A stretch of 64,000 bases of DNA from Alphaproteobacteria bacterium (lineage in GTDB: Bacteria > Pseudomonadota > Alphaproteobacteria > SMXP01), in contig JANQPV010000022.1 of NCBI GenBank assembly GCA_028285305.1, positions 352,327-416,326 on the forward strand. The letters are read 5' to 3'. The notes below the pieces were generated by a model, which was given only the letters and a program-made list of their open reading frames with translations, searched no databases and was not told the DNA's origin. Of this stretch, positions 9,085-18,249 are shown one piece after another; within the stretch, counting starts at the first letter, position 1, and each line of letters opens with the position of its first letter. The position numbers and the translations under genes are program-made.

Positions 9085-10485
9085 TCAGTCAAAAATCTTT
9101 CCAGGATTCATGATGCCATGAGGGTCGAGCGCTTGTTTGATCTTCTTCATCATGAAGTGGGCGGTGGGATCTTTGAACTTCAGAAATTCCGACTTCTTGG
9201 CGACGCCGACACCATGTTCCGCACTGAATGATCCTCCCATTCCATGGGCGATTTCGTGCACGATCGCTGCGACGGGTTCGCGCTTTGCCTCGAATGCTTC
9301 AGCGCTCATGTCTTTGGGCTGAGAAAGATTGTAGTGGATATTTCCATCGCCGATATGACCAAAGGGGACGGCACGAATGCCCTCGACCTCGGCGGTGACC
9401 GCTTTGGTCGCTTCGGTCAGGAAAATCGGGATAGAGGCGACGGGGACACAAATGTCGTGTTTCAAGCTCACGCCCTCGTGGCGTTGAGCTTCGGAGATTT
9501 CCTCCCGCAAGGCCCAGAACTCTTTGCCTTGACGCTCGTTCTGCGCAATAGCGGCGTCTAAGATCAGACCGTCTTGTAGGGCTGACGCGAAAACCGCTTC
9601 GGCTACAGATTGTAGGGATTGTTGATCGTTGCCGGTCATTTCGACAAGAACGTACCAGTCGTGCCTGTTGGACAATGGGCTCTTGTCCGGCGTGCCATGT
9701 TTGAGCACCATGTCTAGAGCATTTTCCGACATGATTTCAAAAGAGGATACGGAACCCCCACTGGATTCTTGGGCCAGATTTAGTAAAGCGATTGCTGCAC
9801 GCGGATCTGCAACAGAGACAAAAGCGACGATGGTTGCACCAGGCTTCGCCACCAGTTTGCAAACTGCGGCTGTGATGATGCCCAAAGTTCCCTCAGCGCC
9901 GATGAACAGATCTTGAAGATGATATCCGGTGTTGTCTTTATGCAAACGGCTTAGTCCATTCCAGACGTCGCCATCTGGTGTGACAACCTCCAGTCCCAAT
10001 ACAAGATTGCGCATGGTGCCATATCTCAGAACCGCCGTTCCACCTGCGTTCGTCGCCAGCAGTCCGCCGATTTGGGCGGTGCCTTCCGAGGCCAAGGACA
10101 ACGGAAACAAAAGGCCTTCGTTTTCCGCAGCGGTTTGAACTGTCGCCAGCACGCACCCCGCGTCCACCGTTATCGTCCGTCCTTCCGGATCTAGCGTGCG
10201 GATCGTCCGCATACGCTCTAGGGAGACGATAATCTCTTGGTCTGTCGGAATTTGTCCGCCTACCAATCCCGTGTTACCACCTTGAGGAACAATGGGACGG
10301 CGGTATTTTGAACACAGCTTTACAATCTGCGATACTTCGGCGGTGCACTTTGGTCTGACGATAAGTGACGCCTCTCCATACCAGCGCCCCCTGCGCTCGG
10401 TAAGATACCGGGCTCGATCGTTTTCATCCGTAACAATGCCGGCGGGGCCGACAATCGTGGTCAATTTGTGTTCGAATTCTGCCAC
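9085..10485 (-). CDS. FAD-binding oxidoreductase, D-2-hydroxyacid dehydrogenase type
   Basis: A 466-residue enzyme with an N-terminal PCMH FAD-binding domain (RPIVPQGGNTGLVGGQIPTD and LLATNAGGTAVLRYG) and the C-terminal FAD-oxidase domain with PFGHIGDGNIHYNLSQP and SAEHGVGVAKK. These histidine-rich motifs are the metal and substrate site in D-lactate, glycolate and D-2-hydroxyglutarate dehydrogenases. Overall it most resembles the D-2-hydroxyglutarate dehydrogenase branch. It starts at a GTG without a strong ribosome-binding site; no better start is seen. Electron acceptor is probably ETF or quinone. Paired with the CMD-family gene downstream. Confidence 0.87.
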   Translation of the reverse strand: MAEFEHKLTTIVGPAGIVTDENDRARYLTERRGRWYGEASLIVRPKCTAEVSQIVKLCSKYRRPIVPQGGNTGLVGGQIPTDQEIIVSLERMRTIRTLDPEGRTITVDAGCVLATVQTAAENEGLLFPLSLASEGTAQIGGLLATNAGGTAVLRYGTMRNLVLGLEVVTPDGDVWNGLSRLHKDNTGYHLQDLFIGAEGTLGIITAAVCKLVAKPGATIVAFVSVADPRAAIALLNLAQESSGGSVSSFEIMSENALDMVLKHGTPDKSPLSNRHDWYVLVEMTGNDQQSLQSVAEAVFASALQDGLILDAAIAQNERQGKEFWALREEISEAQRHEGVSLKHDICVPVASIPIFLTEATKAVTAEVEGIRAVPFGHIGDGNIHYNLSQPKDMSAEAFEAKREPVAAIVHEIAHGMGGSFSAEHGVGVAKKSEFLKFKDPTAHFMMKKIKQALDPHGIMNPGKIFD

Positions 10486-10603
10486 TTGTTTGCGTTAGAC
10501 TCTTTGTTCCTCGGGTTCTTGACATATATCGTTCTTAGGGCTGCTGGAATGGCAACTTTCATCTGAGAAAGGTTTATTCACGACCTTCGGCTAGTCTGAC
10601 TTC

Positions 10604-11587
10604 ATGAGACTTTTCGGTACCATCGTCTTCGTCTGGGCCGTGTTCACAAGCAGCGCCTGGTCAGCGCCTGACCCGGTTGAGGCCAGGCCAACCCTTTCCG
10701 GCCGGGAACTTGGCACATCTTACGCCGCACCGCGGCGCGTCACTGTATTGGGATATACGGGTCATATGCTTGACCCGTTCGTCAGTCGCGACGGGCGTTA
10801 TGTTTTGTTCAGCAATAAAGGTTCTGGGCGCGACCTCCACTATGCTGTGCGGAAAGAACCCGACACCTTCATATATAAAGGCCGGCTTTCCTCGCTCAAT
10901 GTCCAGGGATTGGCGGGGATGCCAACCATCGATTGGCGAGGTGCGCTCTATTTTATCTCTGCAAAAGCTATCGGCGCGGCCGGTGCTGCCATTTACAGAA
11001 CGAATTTTGTCGGTGGGACAACGTCTCGGGCATTGTTTGTGGAAGGTGACTTCGGCGGGCGCGGGCGCTTTAACATGGACGTTGAGATTAGTGCCGATGG
11101 AGGCACACTTTATGTGTCAAGAGCGGTAAAGACCTGGTTCCAAGCCGCGCCGCGTCAATCGAACATCGTTTTGGCCATGCGCACAGGCTCTCATCGCTTT
11201 CAGCTGGTTCCAGAAGGCGAGACGATTATGGCTCAGATCAATACGAATGATCTTGAGTATGGGCCGTCTGTGTCGCCGGATGAAACGATCATTTTCTTCA
11301 CCAGATCCACCCCCCGGGCGTTTCAAAAGAAATCGTCGGAGGGAAACGGCATCTACGTCGCTGTGCGCGACACGCTCGACGTTCCGTTTAGCGATGTGAC
11401 CTTACTCTCTGCCTTGAAAGGATTTGTGGGTTCTCCTGCGCTCGCCGATCGAGGCTGTTCGCTCTATTACCACAGAAACGATCCCGACTTTTATTCCGTG
11501 TACCGTTCAGTGCGGCAAGACTGTCAAGCCGAGATTGAACGACCGATCTCGCGGCGCCGAGATGTCATCTTGATTCCACACGATTAG
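10604..11587 (+). CDS. Secreted TolB-like (PD40) beta-propeller protein
   Basis: A 327-residue protein with a signal peptide (MRLFGTIVFVWAVFTSSAWS, cut after about SA) and PD40-type blades such as MLDPFVSRDGRYVLFSN, DVEISADGGTLYVSR and EYGPSVSPDETIIFFTR. These repeats form a periplasmic propeller of the TolB kind. It is not TolB itself, since it is shorter and lacks the N-terminal domain and tol-pal context. Function is unknown. A TTGACA sits 80 bases upstream but no matching -10 is clear. Its 3' end overlaps the convergent tsaC-type gene by 23 bases. Confidence 0.72.
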   Translation: MRLFGTIVFVWAVFTSSAWSAPDPVEARPTLSGRELGTSYAAPRRVTVLGYTGHMLDPFVSRDGRYVLFSNKGSGRDLHYAVRKEPDTFIYKGRLSSLNVQGLAGMPTIDWRGALYFISAKAIGAAGAAIYRTNFVGGTTSRALFVEGDFGGRGRFNMDVEISADGGTLYVSRAVKTWFQAAPRQSNIVLAMRTGSHRFQLVPEGETIMAQINTNDLEYGPSVSPDETIIFFTRSTPRAFQKKSSEGNGIYVAVRDTLDVPFSDVTLLSALKGFVGSPALADRGCSLYYHRNDPDFYSVYRSVRQDCQAEIERPISRRRDVILIPHD

Positions 11588-12551
11588 ATGAGCTCTGCGC
11601 CGCGCGGGTGAGACGGTCATTGATGGCGCGTCCAAGGCCGGTGTTGGGGATCGGCATTACGGCAATGCGCTCGCACCCGCTTGCGTCCAGCGCGTGCAAA
11701 TGGGCGAACAGGTTTGCAGCTGCTTCGCGGAGGTCCCTGTCCCTGCTCAAGTTCAAGGACGTGTAGGGGGCGCCGGGACATGGCTTGCCAAAGGCAAGCA
11801 GTGCTTCTGCTTCTTCCACCGTATTTGCATTGAGTCTCAAGGGATGGCGGGGGGCGTAGTGGCTCGCCAACTGACCAGGTGATTGGGGGGCCGATGAGGT
11901 TTCGTCGGAGGATACGATCGTCAGGTGCGGCATAGCTGCTTCCAACTCTTCTGCGGTTACGGCACCGTGACGCAGGATGTAGATGGCCTTTCGATCTGTC
12001 TTCACGACTGTCGACTCCAATCCAGCGCTGCACTCGCCGCCATCGATGATAAGGAGCCCAGGGTCGGAAAGGCTTTGCGCGACATGGACAGCTCTTGTGG
12101 GGCTAATGTGGCCGGACCGATTGGCGCTTGGAGCTGCGATGGGACATCCGGCGCGTTCGATCAGTTGTTGGGCAACGGGGTGATTGGGTTGACGGATCGC
12201 GATTGTGGGCAGTCCCGCGCTCACCAACTCCGTAGCCGGACAGTTATTGGTGCGTGGGAGAACAAGCGTCAACGGGCCGGGCCAAAACGCCTGGCAAAGC
12301 TTTTCCGCCTCTTCCGACATGTGTCCCAATTTCCGCGCCATACCGGTGCTTTCAACGTGTACGATCAGCGGGTTGAAGGTGGGCCTCGCCTTCGTTTCGA
12401 AGATGCGGCTTGCCGCTTGACCGTTCGTCGCGTCGGCGCCTAACCCGTAAACGGTTTCCGTTGGAAAAGCGACGATTTCTCCTGATCGAAGCCGGAGGGC
12501 GGCCTCGCCGATCGTTTCTTGTGTTGCGGACTTTATCACGTTCCAATTCAC
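11565..12551 (-). CDS. Threonylcarbamoyl-AMP synthase, Sua5 type
   Basis: A 328-residue enzyme that makes threonylcarbamoyl-AMP from threonine, bicarbonate and ATP for the t6A modification of ANN-decoding tRNAs. The YrdC domain shows RSGEIVAFPTETVYGLGADA, KARPTFNPLIVHV and CPIAAPSANRSGHISPT. The extra C-terminal Sua5 domain (about residues 215-328, beginning SPGQLASHYAPRHPLRL) distinguishes it from the shorter TsaC. It begins at GTG, because the codon before it in frame is a stop. A GC-rich hairpin lies just upstream. Essential in most bacteria; assignment is firm. Confidence 0.93.
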   Translation of the reverse strand: MNWNVIKSATQETIGEAALRLRSGEIVAFPTETVYGLGADATNGQAASRIFETKARPTFNPLIVHVESTGMARKLGHMSEEAEKLCQAFWPGPLTLVLPRTNNCPATELVSAGLPTIAIRQPNHPVAQQLIERAGCPIAAPSANRSGHISPTRAVHVAQSLSDPGLLIIDGGECSAGLESTVVKTDRKAIYILRHGAVTAEELEAAMPHLTIVSSDETSSAPQSPGQLASHYAPRHPLRLNANTVEEAEALLAFGKPCPGAPYTSLNLSRDRDLREAAANLFAHLHALDASGCERIAVMPIPNTGLGRAINDRLTRAAQSSSNRVESR

Positions 12552-12562
12552 TCACATATCGA

Positions 12563-12585
12563 GGCGCCGTCCCCTCAGGGGCGCC
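12563..12585. repeat. GC-rich hairpin in the divergent tsaC/MBL promoter region
   Basis: Two copies of the self-complementary GGCGCC flank an 11-base loop, forming a stable hairpin. It falls in the 5' leader of the Sua5-type gene. There is no T tract on either side, so it is not a terminator. A regulatory role is only possible, not shown. Confidence 0.35.
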
Positions 12586-12663
12586 AATCTTTGCTTTGTC
12601 GCCCCAAGGTGGGATATAAAACGAAAGTGCATACATACCAAAGAACGCGTGCGAGGGAGTATC

Positions 12664-13587
12664 GTGAATCATCATTTGAGGACTTGGGCTACAGCGGCTG
12701 TGGCGAGTTTGTTCGCCGTAACAGCCGGTTTTGCCCAGCAAGACTTTGACTCGGTCTTGATTGAAGCAACGGACTTGGGCTCCGGTGTCTATATGCTGAT
12801 GGGGAGCGGCGGCAATATGGGGCTCTCCGTTGGCGAGGACGCGACGATCCTCATAGACGATCAATTTGCGCTGCTAACGGATAGAATAATAGCAGCAGTG
12901 GCAGAAATCACGGAAACCCCCATCAGCCACGTCATCAATACACACTGGCATTTTGACCATACCGGCGGAAACGAAAACTTAGGAGAGGCCGGCGCCACCA
13001 TAATCGCGCACGATAATGTTCGTGTGCGTATGGAGTCGGGTCAAGAGTCGCAACTGCTCAATCGGAAGATTGAACCGGCCGCCAAGGTTGCACTGCCGGT
13101 CATTACGTTTTCCGAAGACATGACCATGCATCTCAACGGCGACACTTTACGCGTACTGCACGTCGCAAATGCTCATACGGACGGGGACGCCATTCTCTTT
13201 TTTGAAAATGCCAATGTCGTTCATATGGGCGATGTCTATTTCAGTGGTCGGTATCCGTTCATTGATCCGGAGTCGGGCGGTCATGTGGACGGCGTTATCG
13301 CTGCCTTTGATCGGGTCCTTGATCTGATTGACGACGATACCAAGGTGATTCCCGGACATGGGCCGCTTGCATCGAAAACCGAAGTCAAACAGACGCGCGA
13401 CATGCTTGTTGATGTGCGCAGCCGTATCCAAGCTGAAATCGATGCCGGCAAGGATCTCGACGCAATTCTTGCCGGGGATCCGCTCGCCGATCTGAGAGAG
13501 GCTTGGGAACCTGAGGGGACTTTCGTCAATGCCGAGATGTTCACCCGCTTGATGCACCTCATGTTAACGCAAACCGGCGGAGAATAA
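12664..13587 (+). CDS. Exported metallo-beta-lactamase-fold hydrolase
   Basis: About 307 residues. A signal peptide (RTWATAAVASLFAVTAGFAQ) precedes an MBL domain with the zinc motif THWHFDHTGG near residues 93-102, then HTDGDAILFF, VVHMGDVYFSGRYPF and VIPGHGPLA. These give the five to six metal ligands. The GTG at 12664 is preferred because AGGGAG precedes it; a GTG five codons upstream lies on that site. Periplasmic MBL proteins of this shape include quinoprotein-associated hydrolases and broad lactamase-like enzymes; true beta-lactamase activity is not implied. The next gene (RDD) starts nine bases after the stop, suggesting an operon. Confidence 0.82.
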   Translation: MNHHLRTWATAAVASLFAVTAGFAQQDFDSVLIEATDLGSGVYMLMGSGGNMGLSVGEDATILIDDQFALLTDRIIAAVAEITETPISHVINTHWHFDHTGGNENLGEAGATIIAHDNVRVRMESGQESQLLNRKIEPAAKVALPVITFSEDMTMHLNGDTLRVLHVANAHTDGDAILFFENANVVHMGDVYFSGRYPFIDPESGGHVDGVIAAFDRVLDLIDDDTKVIPGHGPLASKTEVKQTRDMLVDVRSRIQAEIDAGKDLDAILAGDPLADLREAWEPEGTFVNAEMFTRLMHLMLTQTGGE

Positions 13588-13596
13588 CCAACCGAA

Positions 13597-14106
13597 ATGA
13601 CGGAGCCAGAAAACCAGGAAGATCGTAGTGCCCCGAGCGAAGTCGTCGCGGCGGATCATTCGGGAACCTCGGAAAACTCGGAGAAATATGCGGACTTCGC
13701 GGCGCGGGCGTTGGCGGCGCTTATTGATGGTGTTATTGTTGCCATACCGATCAATATCTTATTTGGTGGGCCTTCGCAGATCGCTTCGGGAATGAACGCG
13801 TTGATTCTCGCTTTGGCGTTCCTGGGCTACAAAGTTTACTTCGAGACCTCTGATTGGCAAGCAACGCCCGGAAAAATGCTGATGCGCTTGAAAGTCCAAA
13901 CAGTCAGTGGAGGACGGCTCGAGTATCAGCAAGCCGTCATTCGGTCGACACCTTACTGGCTCCCGTCGTTACTCGGATTCTTGAGCGGCATTCTTGCCTT
14001 TATTGCCGCTCTGGTCGCTGTAGTTTCATTCGTGGCCGTTATGTCGAGGGAGCGAAACCAGGGCTATCACGATACGGCTGCAGGTTCTGTCGTTGTCAAG
14101 GTTTAG
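13597..14106 (+). CDS. RDD-family membrane protein
   Basis: A 169-residue protein with an acidic, disordered first 30 residues followed by the RDD domain. The signature Arg and two Asp are visible in FAARALAALIDGVIVAIP and the later QGYHDTAAGSVVVK. Three hydrophobic segments lie at about residues 40-62, 67-85 and 128-150. The TPGKMLMRLKV segment is typical of the family, for which transport roles have been proposed in some members. Function here is unknown. It sits between two MBL-fold genes on the same strand. Confidence 0.85.
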   Translation: MTEPENQEDRSAPSEVVAADHSGTSENSEKYADFAARALAALIDGVIVAIPINILFGGPSQIASGMNALILALAFLGYKVYFETSDWQATPGKMLMRLKVQTVSGGRLEYQQAVIRSTPYWLPSLLGFLSGILAFIAALVAVVSFVAVMSRERNQGYHDTAAGSVVVKV

Positions 14107-14148
14107 GGACCCGAATCCAAAGACTGTGCGGCGGGAAGAGAGGACATC

Positions 14149-15222
14149 ATGGACGTGGCGGTTACCCAAGAAATAAAAGAAAAACAGCGCAGAAGCGGAT
14201 ACGACTATCCGTTTGCAGAGTTTCCGGCGCGCGGATCGAAAATGGAGGTCGCTCCGGGGGTCTTTTGGGTGCGGATGGCGCTGCCTTTTGTGCTCGATCA
14301 CATTAATCTCTGGCTTGTTGATGATGGCGATGGATGGACGCTCGTTGATACCGGCATATCGAGCGAACAGACACGGGAGGATTGGGAGTCGGTGTTCGAC
14401 AACCATCTGGAGGGCAAGCCCATAACGCGCGTGATTGTCACGCACCTGCATCCCGATCATATCGGATTGGCTGGATGGATCACGAGAAAGTTCGGTTGCC
14501 AGCTTTGGATGTCGCAGACGGACTATCTGTTGTGCCGAAATTTGGTCGCCGACACCGGGCGCGAAGCGCCTTCGGAGGCCAAAGCCTTCTATAAGGGTGC
14601 CGGATTTAGTCAGCGCGCCCTTGATGCGTATTTGCAGCGTTTTGGCCGATTTGGGACATCCGTCAGCCACATTCCCGACGCCTACCGTCGTCTCAAAGAA
14701 GGCAATGTCATCCTGATCGGCGGCCGCGAGTGGCAGGTGGTCATCGGGCGCGGCCATGCGCCGGAACATGTGTGCTTGTATTGTCCGGAACTCAAAGTGT
14801 TGATTTCCGGTGACCAAGTCCTGCCCCGCATTTCGTCGAACGTGAGTCTCTTTCCAACTGAACCAGAAGCGGATCCGCTTTCGGAATGGCTTGACAGTTG
14901 TGCGCATCTTAAGAGTGTTCTTCCGGACGACCTGTTGGTATTACCGGCCCACAATGAGCCCTTTTACGGGCTTCACCGGCGCATGCAGCAGCTGATCGAT
15001 GAACATGAAACGAATTTGAGCGCGCTGGAAGAGCTGTTGTCGGAACCAAAAAGGTCTGTAGACGTATTTTCGGCCCTTTTCAAGAACGAGATCACGCGTG
15101 ATACGTACTTCATGGCGACCGGTGAGTCGCTTGCACACCTCAATTGTCTGCTCAGCCGTAACCGTATAGAAAGATCGCGCGATGCCGATGGTGTGGATTG
15201 GTACGTAAAGAAACCGGAATAG
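14149..15222 (+). CDS. Metallo-beta-lactamase-fold hydrolase with C-terminal extension
   Basis: A 357-residue cytoplasmic protein without signal peptide. Zinc motifs are VTHLHPDHIGLAGW, RGHAPEHVCLY, LISGDQVLPRIS and VLPAHNEPF. A helical C-terminal domain (about residues 270-357) resembles the winged-helix extension of LACTB2-like hydrolases. Related alphaproteobacterial proteins are annotated as hydrolases of thioesters or lactones, but the substrate is unknown. The ATG is preceded by GAAGAGAGGA. The next small membrane protein begins four bases after the stop. Confidence 0.83.
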   Translation: MDVAVTQEIKEKQRRSGYDYPFAEFPARGSKMEVAPGVFWVRMALPFVLDHINLWLVDDGDGWTLVDTGISSEQTREDWESVFDNHLEGKPITRVIVTHLHPDHIGLAGWITRKFGCQLWMSQTDYLLCRNLVADTGREAPSEAKAFYKGAGFSQRALDAYLQRFGRFGTSVSHIPDAYRRLKEGNVILIGGREWQVVIGRGHAPEHVCLYCPELKVLISGDQVLPRISSNVSLFPTEPEADPLSEWLDSCAHLKSVLPDDLLVLPAHNEPFYGLHRRMQQLIDEHETNLSALEELLSEPKRSVDVFSALFKNEITRDTYFMATGESLAHLNCLLSRNRIERSRDADGVDWYVKKPE

Positions 15223-15226
15223 ACAC

Positions 15227-15472
15227 ATGAACGAACAGCCCTCTTCATCCCCCTCACGGCCCACTCGAATCCTTCAGATCATTGTTCTGGGCGTGACTCT
15301 TGTGGTGGTGGCATATGTTGGCGTTGTGGCTGAATTTCCAGGTAATCTCCTCATTGGCTTGGGGCTCGTTCTGGTAAATCTGGCGGTGTTGCGTGTGTTC
15401 TTTGCCAAGAAGGAACCCGAAAGTTCTTCGCTTCGAGATCAGGCATCTCAAGCCGAAGACTTTGTAGACTGA
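15227..15472 (+). CDS. Small membrane protein, two predicted helices
   Basis: An 81-residue protein with a Ser/Pro-rich start, two hydrophobic segments (ILQIIVLGVTLVVVAYVGVV and LLIGLGLVLVNLAVLRVFF) and a charged C terminus. It follows the MBL hydrolase by four bases and precedes the VOC gene, so it is probably part of the same transcript. No family recognised. The two-helix hairpin with both ends cytoplasmic is inferred from the flanking positive charges. Confidence 0.6.
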   Translation: MNEQPSSSPSRPTRILQIIVLGVTLVVVAYVGVVAEFPGNLLIGLGLVLVNLAVLRVFFAKKEPESSSLRDQASQAEDFVD

Positions 15473-15510
15473 AGGTCGCCAAACTCGCGGAGCGGTGGTG
15501 AATACCTAAA

Positions 15511-15924
15511 ATGAGCGATCTCGGGATTACCCATCTAGCGCTCACATGCCGTCAGGCTCAGCGCACCATCGACTTCTATGAGACGTATGCGGGGCTCACC
15601 GTGGTGCATGACCGCGTTGACGACGGCGTTCGCGTCTTTTGGATGGGAGATCTGTTGCGCCCGTTTGTCCTTGTTTTCCTCGAGACCCAGACTCCCGAAC
15701 CGCCGCTTGGGCCGTTTAGCCATATTGGTGTTTCTGTCGGCAGCCGCGAAGAAGTGGACCGACTCAGTGCGCTCGCAAAGTCAAAGGGAGTCGTGACGCA
15801 AGGGCCGAATGATTTTGGGCCGCCTGTCGGGTATTGGGTTTTTCTCTCCGACCCCGATGGCCATACGCTTGAGCTCTCCTATGGCCAAGACGTTGCTGCG
15901 GCCGTAAACAATGTCCATTCTTGA
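15511..15924 (+). CDS. VOC-family (glyoxalase-like) protein
   Basis: A 137-residue protein with two beta-alpha-beta-beta-beta modules. The first starts ITHLALTCRQAQRTIDFYE, with a His metal ligand position, and the second contains FSHIGVSVGSREEVDRL and ends FLSDPDGHTLELSYG, whose last Glu is the usual ligand. Members bind a divalent metal and catalyse isomerisation, thiol transfer or dioxygenation. Substrate unknown. Clear family assignment; no evidence for glyoxalase I itself. Confidence 0.85.
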   Translation: MSDLGITHLALTCRQAQRTIDFYETYAGLTVVHDRVDDGVRVFWMGDLLRPFVLVFLETQTPEPPLGPFSHIGVSVGSREEVDRLSALAKSKGVVTQGPNDFGPPVGYWVFLSDPDGHTLELSYGQDVAAAVNNVHS

Positions 15925-15974
15925 GTGGAGATTCGCGATCCGGCGACGCTTGTAGGGGACTTTATCCAAGACTG

Positions 15975-16469
15975 ATGCTTCAACGACTTTCCCATCGTGT
16001 CACGGGGGCACTCACGACGTGGCCGACATCTGCCGAATGGCTTGCAGTTGGGCTTGTCTATCTGGTTTATGTAGTTGGTGTGCTGCTTTTCTCGGGTGGC
16101 AATCCAGGTGTGATCAAATTTGACCAACGGGAGATCGTTCATCCTGTCGTGATGGGTATCTATGTGTTCATCGTTCCAGCCCTGTTGGAGGAATTGGGAT
16201 TTCGCGTCCTCATTTACCCCCGTGAAGATGAGAGCATAAGGCCTCTGTTCAGACTGTTTTGGCTGCTTGCCGGGTGGGCTCTTTTTGTTCTCTGGCATCC
16301 CTTACAAGCCATGACTTGGTCGCCGGATCGAATCGAGTTTCTTGACGGTATGTTCCTTGGTCTGACGGCATGGTTCGGTCTATGTGCCAGCGCGGCTTAT
16401 CTGCTCACGCAATCGATTTGGCCGGCGGTTCTTTTGCATTGGTTGGTTGTGCTATATCTGATTTCTTGA
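15975..16469 (+). CDS. CPBP-type intramembrane glutamic protease-like protein
   Basis: About 164 residues with four to five hydrophobic helices. The motif EELGFR supplies the EExxxR signature, WALFVLWHPLQ gives the FxxxH-like histidine, and WPAVLLHWLVV another conserved histidine, which together match the CPBP (Rce1-like) family. The ATG at 15975 is preferred, because the TTG at 15921 overlaps the VOC stop and adds a poorly hydrophobic tail. The family cleaves near C termini of prenylated or peptide substrates in eukaryotes and handles bacteriocin immunity in some bacteria. Role here is not known; there is no bacteriocin gene nearby. Confidence 0.72.
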   Translation: MLQRLSHRVTGALTTWPTSAEWLAVGLVYLVYVVGVLLFSGGNPGVIKFDQREIVHPVVMGIYVFIVPALLEELGFRVLIYPREDESIRPLFRLFWLLAGWALFVLWHPLQAMTWSPDRIEFLDGMFLGLTAWFGLCASAAYLLTQSIWPAVLLHWLVVLYLIS

Positions 16470-16479
16470 CGGGAGGCAT

Positions 16480-17226
16480 ATGAAACTCATCGCTTGGAAT
16501 ATCAGAGCCGGAGGTGGCCAGCGGGCCGAGCGAATCGCACAGCAGCTTATTGAATGGAAGCCGGATCTGGTTGCGCTCAGCGAGTTTCGGTCAACACCGG
16601 CGAGCCGTCTTATCGCTGACCTTTTGGCTGAAGCAGGTCTCTCCCACCAGATCTCAACAATCCAACATGTCGAGCCGGGCCGTAATGCGTTGCTTGTCGC
16701 CTCTCGGTTCAAACTCAAAGCCGTCATTGAGCCGGGTGCGCCCACCGAGCCGGGGCGCTGGATCATGGTGGTCGCGTCTTCGCGGCCAAGCCTTCACGTG
16801 GGCGCTCTTCACGTACCAAACCAAGTTACAGGGCGTAAGCCTGAGTTTCACTCACGCGTGCTCGATGTCATCAAAAAGCACTCAAAAAAGCGGTTTATCA
16901 TAATGGGGGATACCAATTCCGGCCGTATGGGGATCGATGAACAAAACCCCGCTTTCAACCGCCAAACGACACAATGGTTTGACGCGATTGAAGAGGCTGG
17001 ATGGGTTGACGCATTTCGTCACTTGGAGGGGCCAAAGCGAGAATATACCTGGTACTCCCCGAACAAAGGGAACGGGTTTCGGCTTGATCAGGCGTTTGTG
17101 AGTCCCCGGCTTCGCAAGTCCCTTAAGACGGTAACCCACGCTTGGGCAGGTGTGTCCGATCTGCCTGAGCGGCGGGCCGAAATCAGCGATCATGCGGCGT
17201 TGTTGGTCGACTTGGATATGCGATAA
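16480..17226 (+). CDS. Endonuclease/exonuclease/phosphatase (EEP) family protein
   Basis: A 248-residue protein of the DNase I/ExoIII fold. Motifs in order are KLIAWNIRAGG, DLVALSEFR (metal-binding Glu), FIIMGDTNSGR (Asp and Asn), FRLDQAFVSPRL and ISDHAALLVDL (Asp-His). All catalytic positions are present, so it should be an active phosphodiesterase. It is shorter than XthA and diverges in the DNA-binding loops; nuclease or lipid or nucleotide phosphatase activity cannot be decided. GGGAGG precedes the ATG. It starts ten bases after the CPBP gene. Confidence 0.85.
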   Translation: MKLIAWNIRAGGGQRAERIAQQLIEWKPDLVALSEFRSTPASRLIADLLAEAGLSHQISTIQHVEPGRNALLVASRFKLKAVIEPGAPTEPGRWIMVVASSRPSLHVGALHVPNQVTGRKPEFHSRVLDVIKKHSKKRFIIMGDTNSGRMGIDEQNPAFNRQTTQWFDAIEEAGWVDAFRHLEGPKREYTWYSPNKGNGFRLDQAFVSPRLRKSLKTVTHAWAGVSDLPERRAEISDHAALLVDLDMR

Positions 17227-17278
17227 CGTGATACGCAACGCATAACTTCTTGGCAGATCGACAAAGGTTCTTGCGCCG

Positions 17279-18238
17279 ATGACAACTGCAATTCTTACCC
17301 ATGATGCGTGTTTGGCCCATCTGCCCGGCGTGCATCATCCCGAAAGTCCCCACCGCCTCAACGCGGTTCTTAAGGCTCTGCGTTCGCCTGAGTTCGAGGA
17401 TTTGTCCTGGTTCGAAGCGCCGCAGATTTCTCGAGAACATCTCGAGTTGGTCCATCCGAAGGATCATATCGATCATGTACTCAGTCATATGCCTGTTGGT
17501 GAGGCCGTCTACGCCTTTGATGGGGATACGGTTGCGTCCCCGGGGACCCAGGATGCGGTCTTACGTGCTGCTGGAGGTGTAACGCGAGCCGTCGATTTGG
17601 TGCTGCAGGACGGCTATTCAAATGCTTTCTGTGCCGTTCGGCCGCCGGGACATCATGCAGAACCGGACGTTGCCATGGGCTTTTGTTTTTTCAACAATGT
17701 TGCGATTGGCGCGAAGTATGCCCAATTCGTTCACGGTCTGGGCAAGGTGGCCGTCATTGATTTCGATGTGCACCATGGAAACGGCACCCAAGCCGCATTT
17801 TGGCGCGATGCGAGCGTGTTTTACGGCTCCAGCCACCAAGGTTACTTCTATCCTGGAACGGGACTCGCTGGGGAAACGGGGCTGTTCGGCAATGTTGTCA
17901 ACGTTCCCGTGCCTGCTGGAAGCCACGGCGAGCACATTCGAAGCGCCTACGCGAATAACATCCTGCCGAAGTTGCAGGCATTTGAACCACAGCTCATTTT
18001 GATTTCGGCAGGTTTTGATGCCCACCAATCGGACCCATTAGCGGGGCTGCAACTTGACGCAGAGGATTTCGGTTGGCTGACGGAACGGATCTATGATATC
18101 GCCGAGGCCGTGTGTGAGGGGCGTGTTATTTCCGTTTTGGAAGGTGGTTATGATCTAGAGGCTTTGTCGCAAAGCGTCAGGTCTCATGTTGGAGTTTTGA
18201 TGGCGCGCGCGACTTCAGCGCATGAGAAAATGGCGTAA
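17279..18238 (+). CDS. Histone deacetylase-family (arginase/deacetylase fold) protein
   Basis: A 319-residue zinc amidohydrolase. Motifs are HDACLAHLPGVHHPESPHRL at the N terminus, RPPGHHAEPDVAMGFCFFNN, the zinc-binding VIDFDVHHGNGTQ, and LISAGFDAHQSDPLAGLQL with the second Asp. All catalytic residues of class II-like bacterial homologues (acetylpolyamine or acetoin-type) are seen. It likely deacetylates acyl-polyamines or acyl-lysine. The first of a plus-strand run through xseB and dxs. Related genes sit next to xseB in some Hyphomicrobiales, which supports the lineage guess. Confidence 0.9.
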   Translation: MTTAILTHDACLAHLPGVHHPESPHRLNAVLKALRSPEFEDLSWFEAPQISREHLELVHPKDHIDHVLSHMPVGEAVYAFDGDTVASPGTQDAVLRAAGGVTRAVDLVLQDGYSNAFCAVRPPGHHAEPDVAMGFCFFNNVAIGAKYAQFVHGLGKVAVIDFDVHHGNGTQAAFWRDASVFYGSSHQGYFYPGTGLAGETGLFGNVVNVPVPAGSHGEHIRSAYANNILPKLQAFEPQLILISAGFDAHQSDPLAGLQLDAEDFGWLTERIYDIAEAVCEGRVISVLEGGYDLEALSQSVRSHVGVLMARATSAHEKMA

Positions 18239-18249
18239 CGAGATTGCAG

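Noticed and set aside
14026..14907. 293-residue minus-strand frame over the RDD and MBL genes
   Set aside because: Crosses two clear genes on the other strand and shows no motif.
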